64,000 nt of DNA, taken from UBA6522 sp965262365 (GTDB taxonomy: Bacteria; Pseudomonadota; Gammaproteobacteria; Steroidobacterales; Rariloculaceae). The notes under the pieces are model-generated. The model was given only the letters and a program-made list of their open reading frames with translations. It was not told where the DNA came from and did no database searches. Position 1 is the first letter of the stretch, and the number at the start of each line of letters is the position of its first letter. The DNA lies in NCBI GenBank assembly GCA_965262365.1, contig OZ253541.1, positions 1,302,001-1,366,000 on the forward strand, read 5' to 3'. Shown here piece by piece: positions 17,744-26,729 of this stretch. Made by a program: the position numbers and the translations under genes.

Positions 17744-17814
17744 CGGCCCCCTGCCAATACCCCGCTGCATACGACCGTCGGTGCGCGCGTGACTTTAGCC
17801 GCGGTCTGTCAGGC

Positions 17815-18573
17815 TTACTCGGGCGGTCCCACGGCCGCGCGCCGGTTCAGCGCTTGTGGCCGCTCCACTTCGTCTACGACGGCCACGGCGAAATCCGCCA
17901 TCGTGATGGTCCTGTCCCCCGCGGCGTCGTAAAGCACATCCTCGCCTCCCAGCCGGTAGGCGCCAGTACGCTCGCCGGGGGTTCCGGGGTTCATCGCACC
18001 TGGTGGCGGCGTGAGTACCGCCCACTGCACACCATCGGCCGCACCATAAGTCTCGATGGCGCGCCAATGACCGAAGGCGTTGTCATGCCGTGGCGTGCCA
18101 GGCTCGATCTCCGGGTTGTCGAAGCCGTACGTGCCGTTGACCCTTAGCGTCGTGCCGCCGCCCACCTGGATAACCCGGGGCGTTTCCTCACCAAGCACCT
18201 CGGCAGCCTCGACAAATGTCTCGGCAGCAAGGCTGGTGATGGCTTCTTCGGGCGTGTTGCCCGGACCAATTCCACTTACCGTGATGACAATGGCGTCAAC
18301 GCCGGCGATGATCTCCAGCATCGACTCCAGGCTGGTCACGTCGCCCTGAACGGCGCTGAAGTTCGGCGCCTCGAACTCCAGCGAACCCGGATTGCGCGAA
18401 ACACCGATCACGTCGTGCCCGCGCTGCAGGGCCTCGTCGACGATGACTCCGCCCACACGTCCGCTTGCGCCGTAGACGACGATCGTTTCGGCGCCGGCCA
18501 CGGTGGCGGTCAAGCCGACAACGGCGCAGAGTATCTTCGTCCAGCCGACGATTCTGGCGTGTGCTGCATTCAT
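17815..18573 (-). CDS. NAD(P)-binding Rossmann protein with a signal peptide
   Basis: A 252-residue SDR/NmrA-like protein. The dinucleotide-binding motif VVYGASGRVGGVIVDEALQRGHDVIGVSRNP and the later QGDVTSLESM and VDAIVITVSGIG are typical of atypical short-chain dehydrogenases. Before the fold comes MNAAHARIVGWTKILCAVVGLTATVAGA, which reads as a Sec signal peptide with an AxA cleavage site immediately before the first beta strand. The enzyme therefore appears to be exported, which is unusual for a protein needing NAD(P). It has no operon partner. The substrate cannot be inferred. Confidence 0.75.
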   Translation of the reverse strand: MNAAHARIVGWTKILCAVVGLTATVAGAETIVVYGASGRVGGVIVDEALQRGHDVIGVSRNPGSLEFEAPNFSAVQGDVTSLESMLEIIAGVDAIVITVSGIGPGNTPEEAITSLAAETFVEAAEVLGEETPRVIQVGGGTTLRVNGTYGFDNPEIEPGTPRHDNAFGHWRAIETYGAADGVQWAVLTPPPGAMNPGTPGERTGAYRLGGEDVLYDAAGDRTITMADFAVAVVDEVERPQALNRRAAVGPPE

Positions 18574-18706
18574 TGTTTTCTCCCTGATCTTGTCGCGATA
18601 GCTCAATTGAGCAATAGATTATGCCAGCGAATGACAACGTCCGGAGCCACTCGAGCGCGTATGAACATTTCGACCGAACGGTGCTGATCTCCGCTTTCGC
18701 GGCACA

Positions 18707-19144
18707 TTATTTGAAATCACGCGGTCTGACCCAAAACCAGCTTCCAACGACGACAGCGCAAAACAGCGTATAGCAAGCCGCAAAGACCCACGGTGGCGCC
18801 TGGTAGTACAAGATCGCCTCCAACCAATGCGCGACGAACGAACCGGGATATACCGTATCGCCGGCGCGGGAGCGGAGCATCATCTCGAATGTTGTGAGTG
18901 GGCAGATCACGCCCAACCAGGACTGCATGACTACCACAAGAATGGCCAGCAGATGTGCCGCCCGAAACCAGGGATTCCGGACCCACGACCATCGAAGCGC
19001 CTTGCCGGCGAAGACAAGCACCAGTCCCAACAGGACGAAAGCGACGAAAAGCGCGTGCAGCAGCAAGACTGCATCGGCAGCCAATCGAAATAGCAACGAT
19101 GACGGCGCCACCGGCTTCGCTATAAAGCGGCTCCACGAAGCCAC
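18707..19144 (-). CDS. DUF2784 family membrane protein
   Basis: A 145-residue protein with four predicted membrane helices (LFRLAADAVLLLHALFVAFVLLGLVLVFAG; FRAAHLLAILVVVMQSWLGVICPLTTFE; a third near LEAILYYQAPPW; and VFAACYTLFCAVVVGSWFWV). The ICPLTTFE motif followed by a short acidic/basic loop is characteristic of DUF2784. GTG at 19144 is the likely start. Function unknown. Divergent from ltaE with a gap of only about 15 bases. Confidence 0.8.
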   Translation of the reverse strand: MASWSRFIAKPVAPSSLLFRLAADAVLLLHALFVAFVLLGLVLVFAGKALRWSWVRNPWFRAAHLLAILVVVMQSWLGVICPLTTFEMMLRSRAGDTVYPGSFVAHWLEAILYYQAPPWVFAACYTLFCAVVVGSWFWVRPRDFK

Positions 19145-19159
19145 TTACCTCTGTTGGCC

Positions 19160-20227
19160 ATGACGCGTACTATAGCCGTCGCGAGAAACGGCAGTGAAGC
19201 GAGGAGCCCACCTCTGACGATCGACCTGAGAAGCGATACGGTCACGCAGCCGACCGATGCCATGCGGGCAGCCATGGCCGGCGCCGATGTCGGAGACGAT
19301 GTCTACAGAGAGGACCCAACGGTCAATCGGCTGGAGGAAATCGCGGCCGAAGTCCTGGGATCGGAGAGCGCGATCTTCTGTACCAGCGGTACCCAGAGCA
19401 ACCTGCTGGCGCTGCTCGGGCACTGCGCGCGAGGCGACGAGTACATCGTCGGTCAGCGCGCCCATAGCTATAAGTACGAGGGCGGCGGTGCAGCATCGTT
19501 GGGGTCCATCCACCCCCACCCGCTGGAATTTGAGCCGGACGGTACTCTGGATCTCGAAGAAGTCGCCGCTGCGGTAAAGCCCGACGACGTGCACTTTGCT
19601 CGAACGAAACTGGTCTGCCTTGAAAACACGCAGGATGGCCACGTACTGCCACTCGACTACCTGCAGGCAGCTCGCCGGCTCACGGACGATCACGAACTCC
19701 GAATGCATCTGGACGGGGCGCGCATTTTCAATGCGGCGGTCAAGCTCGAGGTTCCGGTACGCGATATCTGCAAGCACTTTGATTCGACCGCGTTTTGCCT
19801 GTCCAAAGGCCTCGGCGCGCCCGTGGGTTCGCTGCTCTGCGGTAGCGACGACCTGATACGCGAAGCGCGGCGGTGGCGAAAGACGCTGGGCGGCGGCATG
19901 CGCCAGGCCGGCGTAATCGCGGCCGCCGGACTCTACGCTCTGGAGAATAACGTCGACAGGCTGGTGGAGGATCACCAAAACGCGACGGAGTTGGCCCGGC
20001 GCCTGAGCGAAATCGACGAAATCACCGTCGGCCACGACGATACTCAGACCAATATGGTCTTCGTCGACCTGGGCGAGATCAACTCAGGTGGGCTGACACA
20101 ATTTCTACGGGACCAGGGAATACTGATTCACGGAGGCGGCAGGATTCGCCTCGTGACTCACCTGGACATCAGCGCGAGCGATATTGATCGGGTCGTGGCG
20201 GCCCTGAAGGCCTACATAAGCCGCTGA
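19160..20227 (+). CDS. ltaE: Low-specificity L-threonine aldolase
   Basis: PLP enzyme cleaving threonine or allo-threonine to glycine and acetaldehyde. The product has 355 residues. The N-terminal LTIDLRSDTVTQPTDAMRAAM and VGDDVYREDPTVNRLEE are diagnostic. The PLP lysine is in FCLSKGLGAPVGS, the PLP-phosphate contact in FCTSGTQSNLLAL, and the cofactor Asp-Gly pair in HLDGARIFNAAV. An ATG at 19160 follows a TTG at 19154. Stand-alone gene. Confidence 0.94.
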   Translation: MTRTIAVARNGSEARSPPLTIDLRSDTVTQPTDAMRAAMAGADVGDDVYREDPTVNRLEEIAAEVLGSESAIFCTSGTQSNLLALLGHCARGDEYIVGQRAHSYKYEGGGAASLGSIHPHPLEFEPDGTLDLEEVAAAVKPDDVHFARTKLVCLENTQDGHVLPLDYLQAARRLTDDHELRMHLDGARIFNAAVKLEVPVRDICKHFDSTAFCLSKGLGAPVGSLLCGSDDLIREARRWRKTLGGGMRQAGVIAAAGLYALENNVDRLVEDHQNATELARRLSEIDEITVGHDDTQTNMVFVDLGEINSGGLTQFLRDQGILIHGGGRIRLVTHLDISASDIDRVVAALKAYISR

Positions 20228-20345
20228 GTCGGGCTGTCGGTACGCAAGATTTGTTTTCCCATGCCCCGTCGCCGGCGGGTCGGCCATGTTTGGCGATATG
20301 GCTTTCATTTGCGAGATAGGCGAAGAAAACCAGTTGACCTTGAGT

Positions 20346-20367
20346 CACAATCACGCACACAATCGCG
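20346..20367. promoter_or_regulatory. Two direct repeats upstream of the toxin-antitoxin operon, possible operator
   Basis: CACAATCACG at 20346-20355 and CACAATCGCG at 20358-20367 are 10-bp direct repeats with one mismatch, spaced 12 bp centre to centre. They lie 28 bp before the antitoxin ATG. Phd/YefM antitoxins repress their own operon by binding repeated sites, so an operator role is a reasonable inference. A TTGACC just upstream (20334-20339) could be the -35 box. Confidence 0.45.
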
Positions 20368-20394
20368 TATACACATGATGACCGGAGTTTTGAC

Positions 20395-20682
20395 ATGGAC
20401 TTTGTCAGCGTTCGCGATTTGCGTACCCGATCCGCTGCCGTGTGGGATGCCTTGAGCGAGGAAAAGGACCTGGTAGTGACTTCGAACGGCAAGCCGATCG
20501 CAGTTCTCTCGGCGACAACTTCGTCTACGCTCGAGGCGTCGTTGGCCGCTCTCCGGCAAGCCCGAGCGCAGTTGGCGGTTGCGGCGATGCAGCAGCGCGC
20601 TCAGGAGACTGGCACCGACCGACTGACCCTTGACGACATCAATGCCGAGATCGAAGCCGCGCGGCGCCAGCGGCGAAAATGA
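20395..20682 (+). CDS. Phd/YefM-type antitoxin
   Basis: A 95-residue protein whose N-terminal half is a Phd/YefM DNA-binding fold: MDFVSVRDLRTRSAAVWDALSEEKDLVVTSNGKPIAVLSAT. The C-terminal half is a charged helix (LTLDDINAEIEAARRQRRK) that would wrap the toxin. Its stop overlaps the PIN-domain toxin start by ATGA, the standard layout of a type II toxin-antitoxin pair. It probably represses its own promoter through the repeats just upstream. Confidence 0.9.
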   Translation: MDFVSVRDLRTRSAAVWDALSEEKDLVVTSNGKPIAVLSATTSSTLEASLAALRQARAQLAVAAMQQRAQETGTDRLTLDDINAEIEAARRQRRK

Positions 20683-21089
20683 GGGTTGTGATCGACACCA
20701 ATGTACTCGTCTCCGGCCTGCTCTCACCATTCGGTCCACCGGGTGTCATCGTCGGCCTGATAGCCGCGGGCAGGCTAAGTCTCTGCTACGACTCCAGAAT
20801 TCTCGCGGAATACAACGAAGTCTTGGGCCGTCCGTCATTCCCGTTTGCCGAAAAAGATGTCGCAGTGCTAATGGCGCAGATCCGCACCGGCGGAGAACTG
20901 GCTACTGCCAACCCATTGTCAGTCCGGCTTCCCGACCCGGACGACGAGCCGTTCCTGGAAGTTGCCGCATCGGCGATGGTTGAATTTCTCGTGACCGGCA
21001 ACTTGAAGCACTTCCCCCGCGAACGTCGCCAAGGCGTTCGTGTAGTTTCGCCGCGAGAACTTTTGGAGTCCGGCCTGCGTGCGACCTGA
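20679..21089 (+). CDS. PIN-domain toxin (type II TA, COG1569-like)
   Basis: A 136-residue predicted RNase. The PIN fold acidic residues are visible: Asp in VVIDTNVLVSGLLSP, Glu in ILAEYNEVLGRPSF, and Asp/Asp in LPDPDDEPFLEVAASAMVEFLVTGNLKHFP. The last stretch, V-T-G-N-x-K-H-F, is typical of the 'putative toxin component, PIN family' group. Translationally coupled to the upstream antitoxin; directly followed by tRNA-Arg on the other strand. The RNA target is unknown. Confidence 0.9.
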   Translation: MRVVIDTNVLVSGLLSPFGPPGVIVGLIAAGRLSLCYDSRILAEYNEVLGRPSFPFAEKDVAVLMAQIRTGGELATANPLSVRLPDPDDEPFLEVAASAMVEFLVTGNLKHFPRERRQGVRVVSPRELLESGLRAT

Positions 21090-21099
21090 AGGCAATCCG

Positions 21100-21173
21100 C
21101 GCCCCGAAGAGGATTCGAACCTCTGACCTTCCGCTTAGGAGGCGGACGCTCTATCCGGCTGAGCTATCGGGGC
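21100..21173 (-). tRNA. tRNA-Arg(CCT)
   Basis: A complete 74-nt cloverleaf on the minus strand. The acceptor stem is GCCCCGA/TCGGGGC, the D stem GCTC/GAGC, the anticodon stem TCCGC/GCGGA with loop CTCCTAA (anticodon CCT), and the T arm AGAGG-TTCGAAT-CCTCT. Discriminator G; CCA is not encoded. It reads AGG codons. A single gene, unlike the array at 54285-55124. Confidence 0.96.
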
Positions 21174-21207
21174 GATTGCGAAATGCCGCGAGATGATAAC
21201 AGGCGAC

Positions 21208-21789
21208 TCAAAATCCTTCCGTGGAAGTGAACAGCCCGACGCGGAGATTGGTGGCCCTGTAGATCGTTCGACCGTCCACCGTCATGGTTCCATCGCCCAG
21301 ACCCATGACGAGCTTGCGCTTGATGAGCCGTTTGATTTCTATGTGGTAGCGGACCAATGTGTTGACCGGCAGGACCTGACCCTGGAATTTGACCTCTCCA
21401 ACGCCCAATGCCCGACCCCGCCCCGGCGCCCCCGTCCATGCCAACCAGAACCCGACCAGTTGCCACATGGCATCCAGTCCCAGGCAACCGGGCATCACCG
21501 GATCGCCCGTGAAATGGCAGTCGAAGAACCAAAGACTCGGGACCACATCCAGTTCGGCGACGATCTCGCCCTTGCTGAACTTGCCGCCGGTATCGTCGAT
21601 GTGGGTGATGCGATCGAACATCAGCATGTTGGGCAGTGGCAGCCGGGCATTTCCGATACCGAAAATGCCTTCACTCCCTGAAAACAGGAGTTCCTCCCGG
21701 GAATAGCTCGACTGCTGAGGCCAGCGACCGGCCGCCTTCGCTCCGCTCACTCTTTCGACACCGCCTGTTTCAAACAACGGGGCGAGCAT
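21208..21789 (-). CDS. fabA: FabA, 3-hydroxydecanoyl-ACP dehydratase/isomerase
   Basis: Introduces the double bond for unsaturated fatty acid synthesis. The product has 193 residues. The hotdog active site is complete: the catalytic His in WFFDCHFTGDPVMPGCLGLDAMWQLVGFWLAW and the Asp in GLDAMWQ, followed by GRALGVGEVKFQGQVLP. It is about 20 residues longer at the N-terminus than Escherichia coli FabA (MLAPLFETGGVERVSGAK precedes the conserved SYSREELLFSGSE), so translation may begin at an internal GTG. The usual partner fabB is not adjacent. Confidence 0.95.
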   Translation of the reverse strand: MLAPLFETGGVERVSGAKAAGRWPQQSSYSREELLFSGSEGIFGIGNARLPLPNMLMFDRITHIDDTGGKFSKGEIVAELDVVPSLWFFDCHFTGDPVMPGCLGLDAMWQLVGFWLAWTGAPGRGRALGVGEVKFQGQVLPVNTLVRYHIEIKRLIKRKLVMGLGDGTMTVDGRTIYRATNLRVGLFTSTEGF

Positions 21790-22016
21790 ACGCGTAACGC
21801 GTCGAAATTACACGAAGCCACGGCAACGATCATTGGCACGTATCGCCAGCACGAGTCGGGCCACCAGAAATCGGTCACCTCTCGGTTGGCCGCCGCGCGT
21901 GTCTATCCCACGGTCATCCGCAATACGGGTGTGGGTTGGGCGATCGGCGCGGGCCGTACGGGGGCCATCATCGGCCCAAACTGTTACAATTCGCGGTCGT
22001 TTTTAGAGGTCCCTCC

Positions 22017-22994
22017 ATGAGCGAGAACGCCGACCCGCATCATCCGACCCTGCCTGCCGTCGCGATGGGACTTGCGAGCGTCGCGGAGCCCGTCATCGGA
22101 CACATTGTCTCCAACGACACCTGCATGAAGGGCAAGTCGGCCAGTTTTGTCAGGCATACGGCCATCGACATCAGCGGTACGCCGCTGGAAGGACAATGCC
22201 TGGTAGGCCAGGCATTCGGTGTTCTTGCCCCCGGTATCGACGAAAGAGGCAAGCCGCACAAGGTACGCCTGTATTCCATCGCCTGCCCGGACAGCGGCGA
22301 GGACGGCGCCGGCCGCGTCATCTCGACCACCACCAAGCGGATGATCGACGAACGGTGGCCCCAGAAGAAGGACGACGATCCTGACGACCACAGCCTGTTC
22401 CTGGGCGTTTGCAGCAACTACATGTGCGACCTTCGACCGGGCGATCCGATCAAGGTCACCGGGCCCAACGGCAAGCGCTTCCTTCTGCCCGAATCCCGTG
22501 AGAACCACGACTACGTTCTTGTGGCCACGGGTACGGGCATCGCGCCCTTTCGGGGGATGGCCATGGAGCTTCTGCAACGCAACCCCGTCTCAAGCCAGAT
22601 TCACCTGGTGATGGGTACGCCGTACACGACCGATCTCATCTACGACGACCTCTTCACAGAGCTCGCTGTGGAGCATCCGAATTTCCACTACCACACGGCG
22701 ATCAGCCGGGAAACGCGCCCGGACGGCCGCCGGGGACAATATGTGCACCACTTTATCGACGAGCAGATGGACCTCTTCGGCCCGGTGCTCGCCAACCCGC
22801 GAACCCTGCTCTACATCTGCGGGCTGGCGGGCATGCAAAGCGGCCTGTTCCAGGTCATGGCCCGGCACGGCGTGAGCGACGGGTACTTTTCGCTCAAGAA
22901 GCAACTGGTAGGCGTGGATCCGACCGACTGGCAGTTGAGTCAGGTTCGCCGCGGCGTACGCGCGACGCCTCGATGCATGGTCGAGGTGTATTAG
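22017..22994 (+). CDS. Plant-type ferredoxin-NADP+ reductase
   Basis: A 325-residue flavoprotein that shuttles electrons between ferredoxin/flavodoxin and NADP(H). FAD contacts are in KVRLYSIACPDSG (the RLYS motif) and GVCSNYMCDLRPGD. The NADP site starts at VLVATGTGIAPFRGMAMEL, and ICGLAGMQSG is the second half. The chain ends MVEVY with the terminal Tyr that stacks on the flavin. These features are of the plastidic/cyanobacterial class rather than the Fpr class common in gammaproteobacteria. The start at 22017 is preceded by AGAGG at normal spacing. Confidence 0.88.
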   Translation: MSENADPHHPTLPAVAMGLASVAEPVIGHIVSNDTCMKGKSASFVRHTAIDISGTPLEGQCLVGQAFGVLAPGIDERGKPHKVRLYSIACPDSGEDGAGRVISTTTKRMIDERWPQKKDDDPDDHSLFLGVCSNYMCDLRPGDPIKVTGPNGKRFLLPESRENHDYVLVATGTGIAPFRGMAMELLQRNPVSSQIHLVMGTPYTTDLIYDDLFTELAVEHPNFHYHTAISRETRPDGRRGQYVHHFIDEQMDLFGPVLANPRTLLYICGLAGMQSGLFQVMARHGVSDGYFSLKKQLVGVDPTDWQLSQVRRGVRATPRCMVEVY

Positions 22995-23036
22995 GGCCCG
23001 TTAAGGCGATCCGAAATAGCGTCAACGAGCTCCAGG

Positions 23037-24446
23037 TCAACCGCCGCCGAGTTCAGCGACTGAAAACGGCTCTGTCAGGAGGCGCTCGAAAAGCTGCCAC
23101 ATCCCGTCCGGATTACCGCCGGATTCCCGCTCGACGTAAGCGCCAACCAGGTCCTGGCCCAGGCTGTAGTTGATCACGTATGTCCGGTACGTATCGGTAA
23201 AGTCCAGGGCCTGTTCAGCCTCTTCGGCCGAGATGAGCTGGATGCGTTGCAGCCAATCAACCGTTTCCGCTCGCGTTTTAAGGCCATCCAGGTAGTCCCG
23301 TGCCGCATCGATACGCGCATACCCGAGTTCCTCGCGCAATCGCAGATACCGGTAGTAGCGCTGGGCCTGACCTGCATCCAGGCCGGCCAGCGGGAAGAGC
23401 ACTTCCACTTCGTAATCGATGCGCTGCTGCCCGGGAAACGCCAGCTCGATCCCATAGTTGGCGCTGCCTTCGCTGAGCAGTGCCGTCGGGCTGTACAACG
23501 GGTAGACCGAAAATTCGATCCAGCCCCTGCCCTGGTAGAGTTCCCGTTCCACCAATGAACCGAACGTGTGGTGTCCCGGATACCCTTCGTGGCAGCCCAG
23601 GTCGACCGCTCGATCAATGTGCCTGGGCAGATCCGTATTGATCTGGATCAGGCTGAAGGCATTGCCCTGAAACCAGTTGTAGCCGCTCCAGGGCTGGTCG
23701 GTGACGTATTCCAGGGTGAAATCTTCGTCGGGCGGCAAGTCGATGTATTCGGCGGTCCGCCGTCGGCACTCAGCGATCGCGGCATTGAAGACCTCGTTCA
23801 GCCGATCGGGCGGAATGACGAACTGCTGGCGGTAGGTGATCGCGCGATCACTCAAATCGCCTTCACCGGGGAGAATCGAATCGAGTTCTTCCAATATCGA
23901 TTCGTAGTGAGCGTCATCGTGATCCGGCGCAACGACCCCGAAAACCAGACGTGTTTCCTCGTCGAACGGCATGTCCGCGCCGGAGATGACGCCGATGCGC
24001 GCCGAAAGCGAGATCAGCAGGTTCTCCAATGCCGTGGCCCGGAGTGCCGCGAGGCGATCTTGCGAAGGCTCGAGATCGCGCAGTTCACCAAGCAGACCCT
24101 CGGCGCCCGTGAGAACGTCATCCAGCGTGGGATATCGCCCGGGTGCTGCTTCGGCCAATTCCGGGGAGCCGATATAGGCATCGACATATCCCGGATCGTG
24201 CTCGTTCATGGCCAGAACCAGGTGCACGTAGTCCTCGGCAATGCGGTCCAGGGTACCTGCCGCGAGCGGTCCGCCTGCCTGCTCGTCATCTGCCGAAGCC
24301 TGAGCCGTGGCCGCCACGTCCTGCGTCGGACGCGGCGGTTCTTGCGGGCCGCACCCCGTTAGCACCGCAAGGATGCCGAATCCAACAAGTACCGTCGACA
24401 AAGAGCGTTTTCCTGCCATCCGCCATCCCCTTGCCAACTTGATCAT
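23037..24446 (-). CDS. DUF885-like metallopeptidase lipoprotein
   Basis: A 469-residue protein. The N-terminal signal ends in a lipobox (VLVGFGILAVLTGCG). The C-terminal catalytic half carries HEGYPGHHTFGSLVERELY, the HExxx-GHH motif of the DUF885 metallopeptidases, with a downstream glutamate in LLSEGSANYGIE that would be the third metal ligand. ATG at 24446 overlaps the amidohydrolase stop by four bases. Function is inferred as a zinc hydrolase on the outer face of a membrane; the peptide or amide substrate is unknown. It sits in a group with an amidohydrolase, an alpha/beta hydrolase and a TonB receptor. Confidence 0.82.
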   Translation of the reverse strand: MIKLARGWRMAGKRSLSTVLVGFGILAVLTGCGPQEPPRPTQDVAATAQASADDEQAGGPLAAGTLDRIAEDYVHLVLAMNEHDPGYVDAYIGSPELAEAAPGRYPTLDDVLTGAEGLLGELRDLEPSQDRLAALRATALENLLISLSARIGVISGADMPFDEETRLVFGVVAPDHDDAHYESILEELDSILPGEGDLSDRAITYRQQFVIPPDRLNEVFNAAIAECRRRTAEYIDLPPDEDFTLEYVTDQPWSGYNWFQGNAFSLIQINTDLPRHIDRAVDLGCHEGYPGHHTFGSLVERELYQGRGWIEFSVYPLYSPTALLSEGSANYGIELAFPGQQRIDYEVEVLFPLAGLDAGQAQRYYRYLRLREELGYARIDAARDYLDGLKTRAETVDWLQRIQLISAEEAEQALDFTDTYRTYVINYSLGQDLVGAYVERESGGNPDGMWQLFERLLTEPFSVAELGGG

Positions 24447-25555
24447 CGGCGTACGCTCGGCCGTCGGCTTTCGATTCCCAGCAGCCGAGCCGCGTTGCCG
24501 CCGACGATGGCTTCCTTGTCGGCATCGGTAAGCGCAGCCGCACCATTGACGAAGCCCACCGGATCGTACATTCCCATGTCGAACGGGTAGTCCGTCCCGA
24601 GAACGATATGATCGCTGCCGTACAGGCCGGTCAGGTACTCCAACTGGTGCTCTGTGAACACCACCGTGTCGAAATACAGCCGTCGCAGGTAGTGGCCAGG
24701 CGACTCGTCGATACAACGCCGGCAGTCCTCCCGTGCAGCGTGAGCGTGGTCGATGCGGCCCGAGTACGCCGGCAGGAAACCGCCGCCGTGGGCGACGCAG
24801 ATCTTGAGCTTGGGAAATCTGTCCAGCACGCCGTCGAAGATCAGATGACTCACGGCCACGGTGGAATCCAGCGGGTTGCCGATGACATTGATGAAATAGT
24901 GATCCGACAGCCGTGCCCCGTCGGAAAAACCGTTCGGATGCAGGAAGATCAGGGCGTCGAGCTCTTCGGCTTTCGCGAATACGCCCCGAAAGCGTTCGTG
25001 CGAAAGCTCCTCGCCGTTCACATTTGTGCACAGCTCGATTCCCTTGAAACCAAGCTCCCCAACCACGCGTTCCAGTTCCGCTACGGCCATCTGGGGATCC
25101 TGCATGGGCAGTCCGCCCAGGCCAACGAATCGCTCCGGATGAGCCGCTGCCACCGCGGCGATTTCGTCGTTTATGAGGCGCGCCGCGGTGCGGCCCAGCT
25201 CGGGCGGAAGCCCGTAGTAGTACTGCAGCGGCACCGGAGAAACCGCTTGCATATCGATGCCCATTCGATCCATGTCCGCAAGCCGCCGGTCGATATCGAC
25301 AAGTTGCTCGTGAATGGATACGGATTGCCGGGCGTTGACCTCGCGTGTGGCCTGGTTGGAGAAGCGGTGCAACCCGTCTGTCTCAATGTCGAACACTTCG
25401 GCAACGGCATCGGCGGCCGCGGGGACAAACATGTGGCAATGCAAGTCCACGGTCAGAGTACGGGAACGGGAACGCGCGAGTGCCCCGCCCTGCGCGGGTG
25501 CCACGCCTTGCACGGTTTCGGCCGCCACCGATCCTGGGCTACAGGAAATAAACAT
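24443..25555 (-). CDS. Amidohydrolase 2 (ACMSD-like) family protein
   Basis: A 370-residue TIM-barrel metal hydrolase or decarboxylase. Family motifs are VDLHCHMFVP (HxH at strand 1), the substrate region LQYYYGLPPEL, FLHPNGFSD (His), ICVAHGGGFLPAYSGRIDHAH (His), and LGTDYPFDMGMYDP (catalytic Asp). Members include ACMS decarboxylase and several aromatic-acid decarboxylases or hydratases. About 35 residues precede the barrel, so the true start may lie inside; the ATG at 25555 is used. A very similar but Tat-exported paralogue is at 59329-60390. Confidence 0.85.
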   Translation of the reverse strand: MFISCSPGSVAAETVQGVAPAQGGALARSRSRTLTVDLHCHMFVPAAADAVAEVFDIETDGLHRFSNQATREVNARQSVSIHEQLVDIDRRLADMDRMGIDMQAVSPVPLQYYYGLPPELGRTAARLINDEIAAVAAAHPERFVGLGGLPMQDPQMAVAELERVVGELGFKGIELCTNVNGEELSHERFRGVFAKAEELDALIFLHPNGFSDGARLSDHYFINVIGNPLDSTVAVSHLIFDGVLDRFPKLKICVAHGGGFLPAYSGRIDHAHAAREDCRRCIDESPGHYLRRLYFDTVVFTEHQLEYLTGLYGSDHIVLGTDYPFDMGMYDPVGFVNGAAALTDADKEAIVGGNAARLLGIESRRPSVRR

Positions 25556-25592
25556 CGGTTGACTCAAATCTTGCGCCGGGAACCGGCCAACC

Positions 25593-26612
25593 CTAGCGGG
25601 ACTTCAGGTGCTGGTCGAAGAAGGCGATTGCGTCAGACACGATTGCCTGCTGCAATGGATCGGGATCGTAGACACCCGCGGCATTGCGCTGAATGAAAAC
25701 GAATCCGTGACGGTCGTGATCATAGGATCGCCACTGAGCGGTTTTCCCCGCTTCACTCATCAGTTCGTAGGCAAGTCTGAATGTCGACTGGTTGTGGTCC
25801 CGGTCCCTGCCGGCCACGAAGATCGGCATGTCAATGGCTCGAATGCGCGCCATGGCGCGCGCCATGTCAATCCGGCCGCGAGCCGCTTCAACTGCCGCCG
25901 CCTGCATCTCGGGCGTATTTGTTTCCATGGTTTCGGGTTGCGGAGGCTCGGGTGGAGCATTGGGGTCCGACGGCAGGCGCGCCAGGTAGTCCCCGGCGGC
26001 CGGTTCGGCGGCTACGCCGGCGCGCAGCCCGCCGTATTCTGAGGCCACCTTCAGCAGCATCTCGCCGCCGTGGCTCACCCCGAGCCAGCCAACCTGATCC
26101 CCATCCACATCCGGCAGTTCCCGGATGTATTCCACAATCTCGATGGCATCCTCGTATTCCAGCGGTCCCCGGTTCCACCGGTCCCGGCCCTGAAACTCCC
26201 TTACCGTGAGTTCCGTCGTGAAAGGGGTATCGACCTCGGCCCGGTATCGCATCCACGCGACCGCATACCCGGCATCGAGAAACGCCTCGAGCGTGCCGCT
26301 GCCGTACTGGGTCCACTCGCGAATCCAGCGCAGCCCAAAGCCTCCGTTCATGTGTGCGAAGACGATCGTCGGGAAGGGACCCTCCCCGGCAGGCTTCCTG
26401 AGCCCGATGGGCGCGTAGACGCCGTCCAGCAGCTCGACGAACCGCAATTCCACGGGGATTTCCGAGCCCATGACCGGCTCGGTCAAGATGATTTCCTCGC
26501 CGGCTACAGCCTCGGGTACGTATAGCCAGGCAGGATCTATACTGTGATTCTCCTGCGCTCCGGCACCCGCCGTGAAGATTGCCGCCAGAGCGACAAGAAA
26601 TATGCTTCGCAT
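25593..26612 (-). CDS. Secreted alpha/beta hydrolase (dienelactone hydrolase/prolyl oligopeptidase-like)
   Basis: A 339-residue exported hydrolase with signal peptide MRSIFLVALAAIFTAGAGA. The nucleophile elbow is GWLGVSHGGEMLL (GxSxG, Ser about residue 187). The acid is likely in VAGRDRDHNQ, and the catalytic His in YDHDRHGFVF. A 20-residue Pro/Glu-rich insertion (DPNAPPEPPQPETMETN) precedes the lid. The preceding FAHMNGGFGLRW region would form the oxyanion hole. It lies between the amidohydrolase and the TonB receptor on the same strand. Confidence 0.82.
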   Translation of the reverse strand: MRSIFLVALAAIFTAGAGAQENHSIDPAWLYVPEAVAGEEIILTEPVMGSEIPVELRFVELLDGVYAPIGLRKPAGEGPFPTIVFAHMNGGFGLRWIREWTQYGSGTLEAFLDAGYAVAWMRYRAEVDTPFTTELTVREFQGRDRWNRGPLEYEDAIEIVEYIRELPDVDGDQVGWLGVSHGGEMLLKVASEYGGLRAGVAAEPAAGDYLARLPSDPNAPPEPPQPETMETNTPEMQAAAVEAARGRIDMARAMARIRAIDMPIFVAGRDRDHNQSTFRLAYELMSEAGKTAQWRSYDHDRHGFVFIQRNAAGVYDPDPLQQAIVSDAIAFFDQHLKSR

Positions 26613-26729
26613 CCGTTCAACCTCGCCGATTATTCTTCGTTATCACGTGGACGGGCGGCGCCCGCGACGCGTAGATGATACCAGCGACCGGTACAGAACA
26701 CCTCTCATCGAAAGCATGGTCCATATGGA

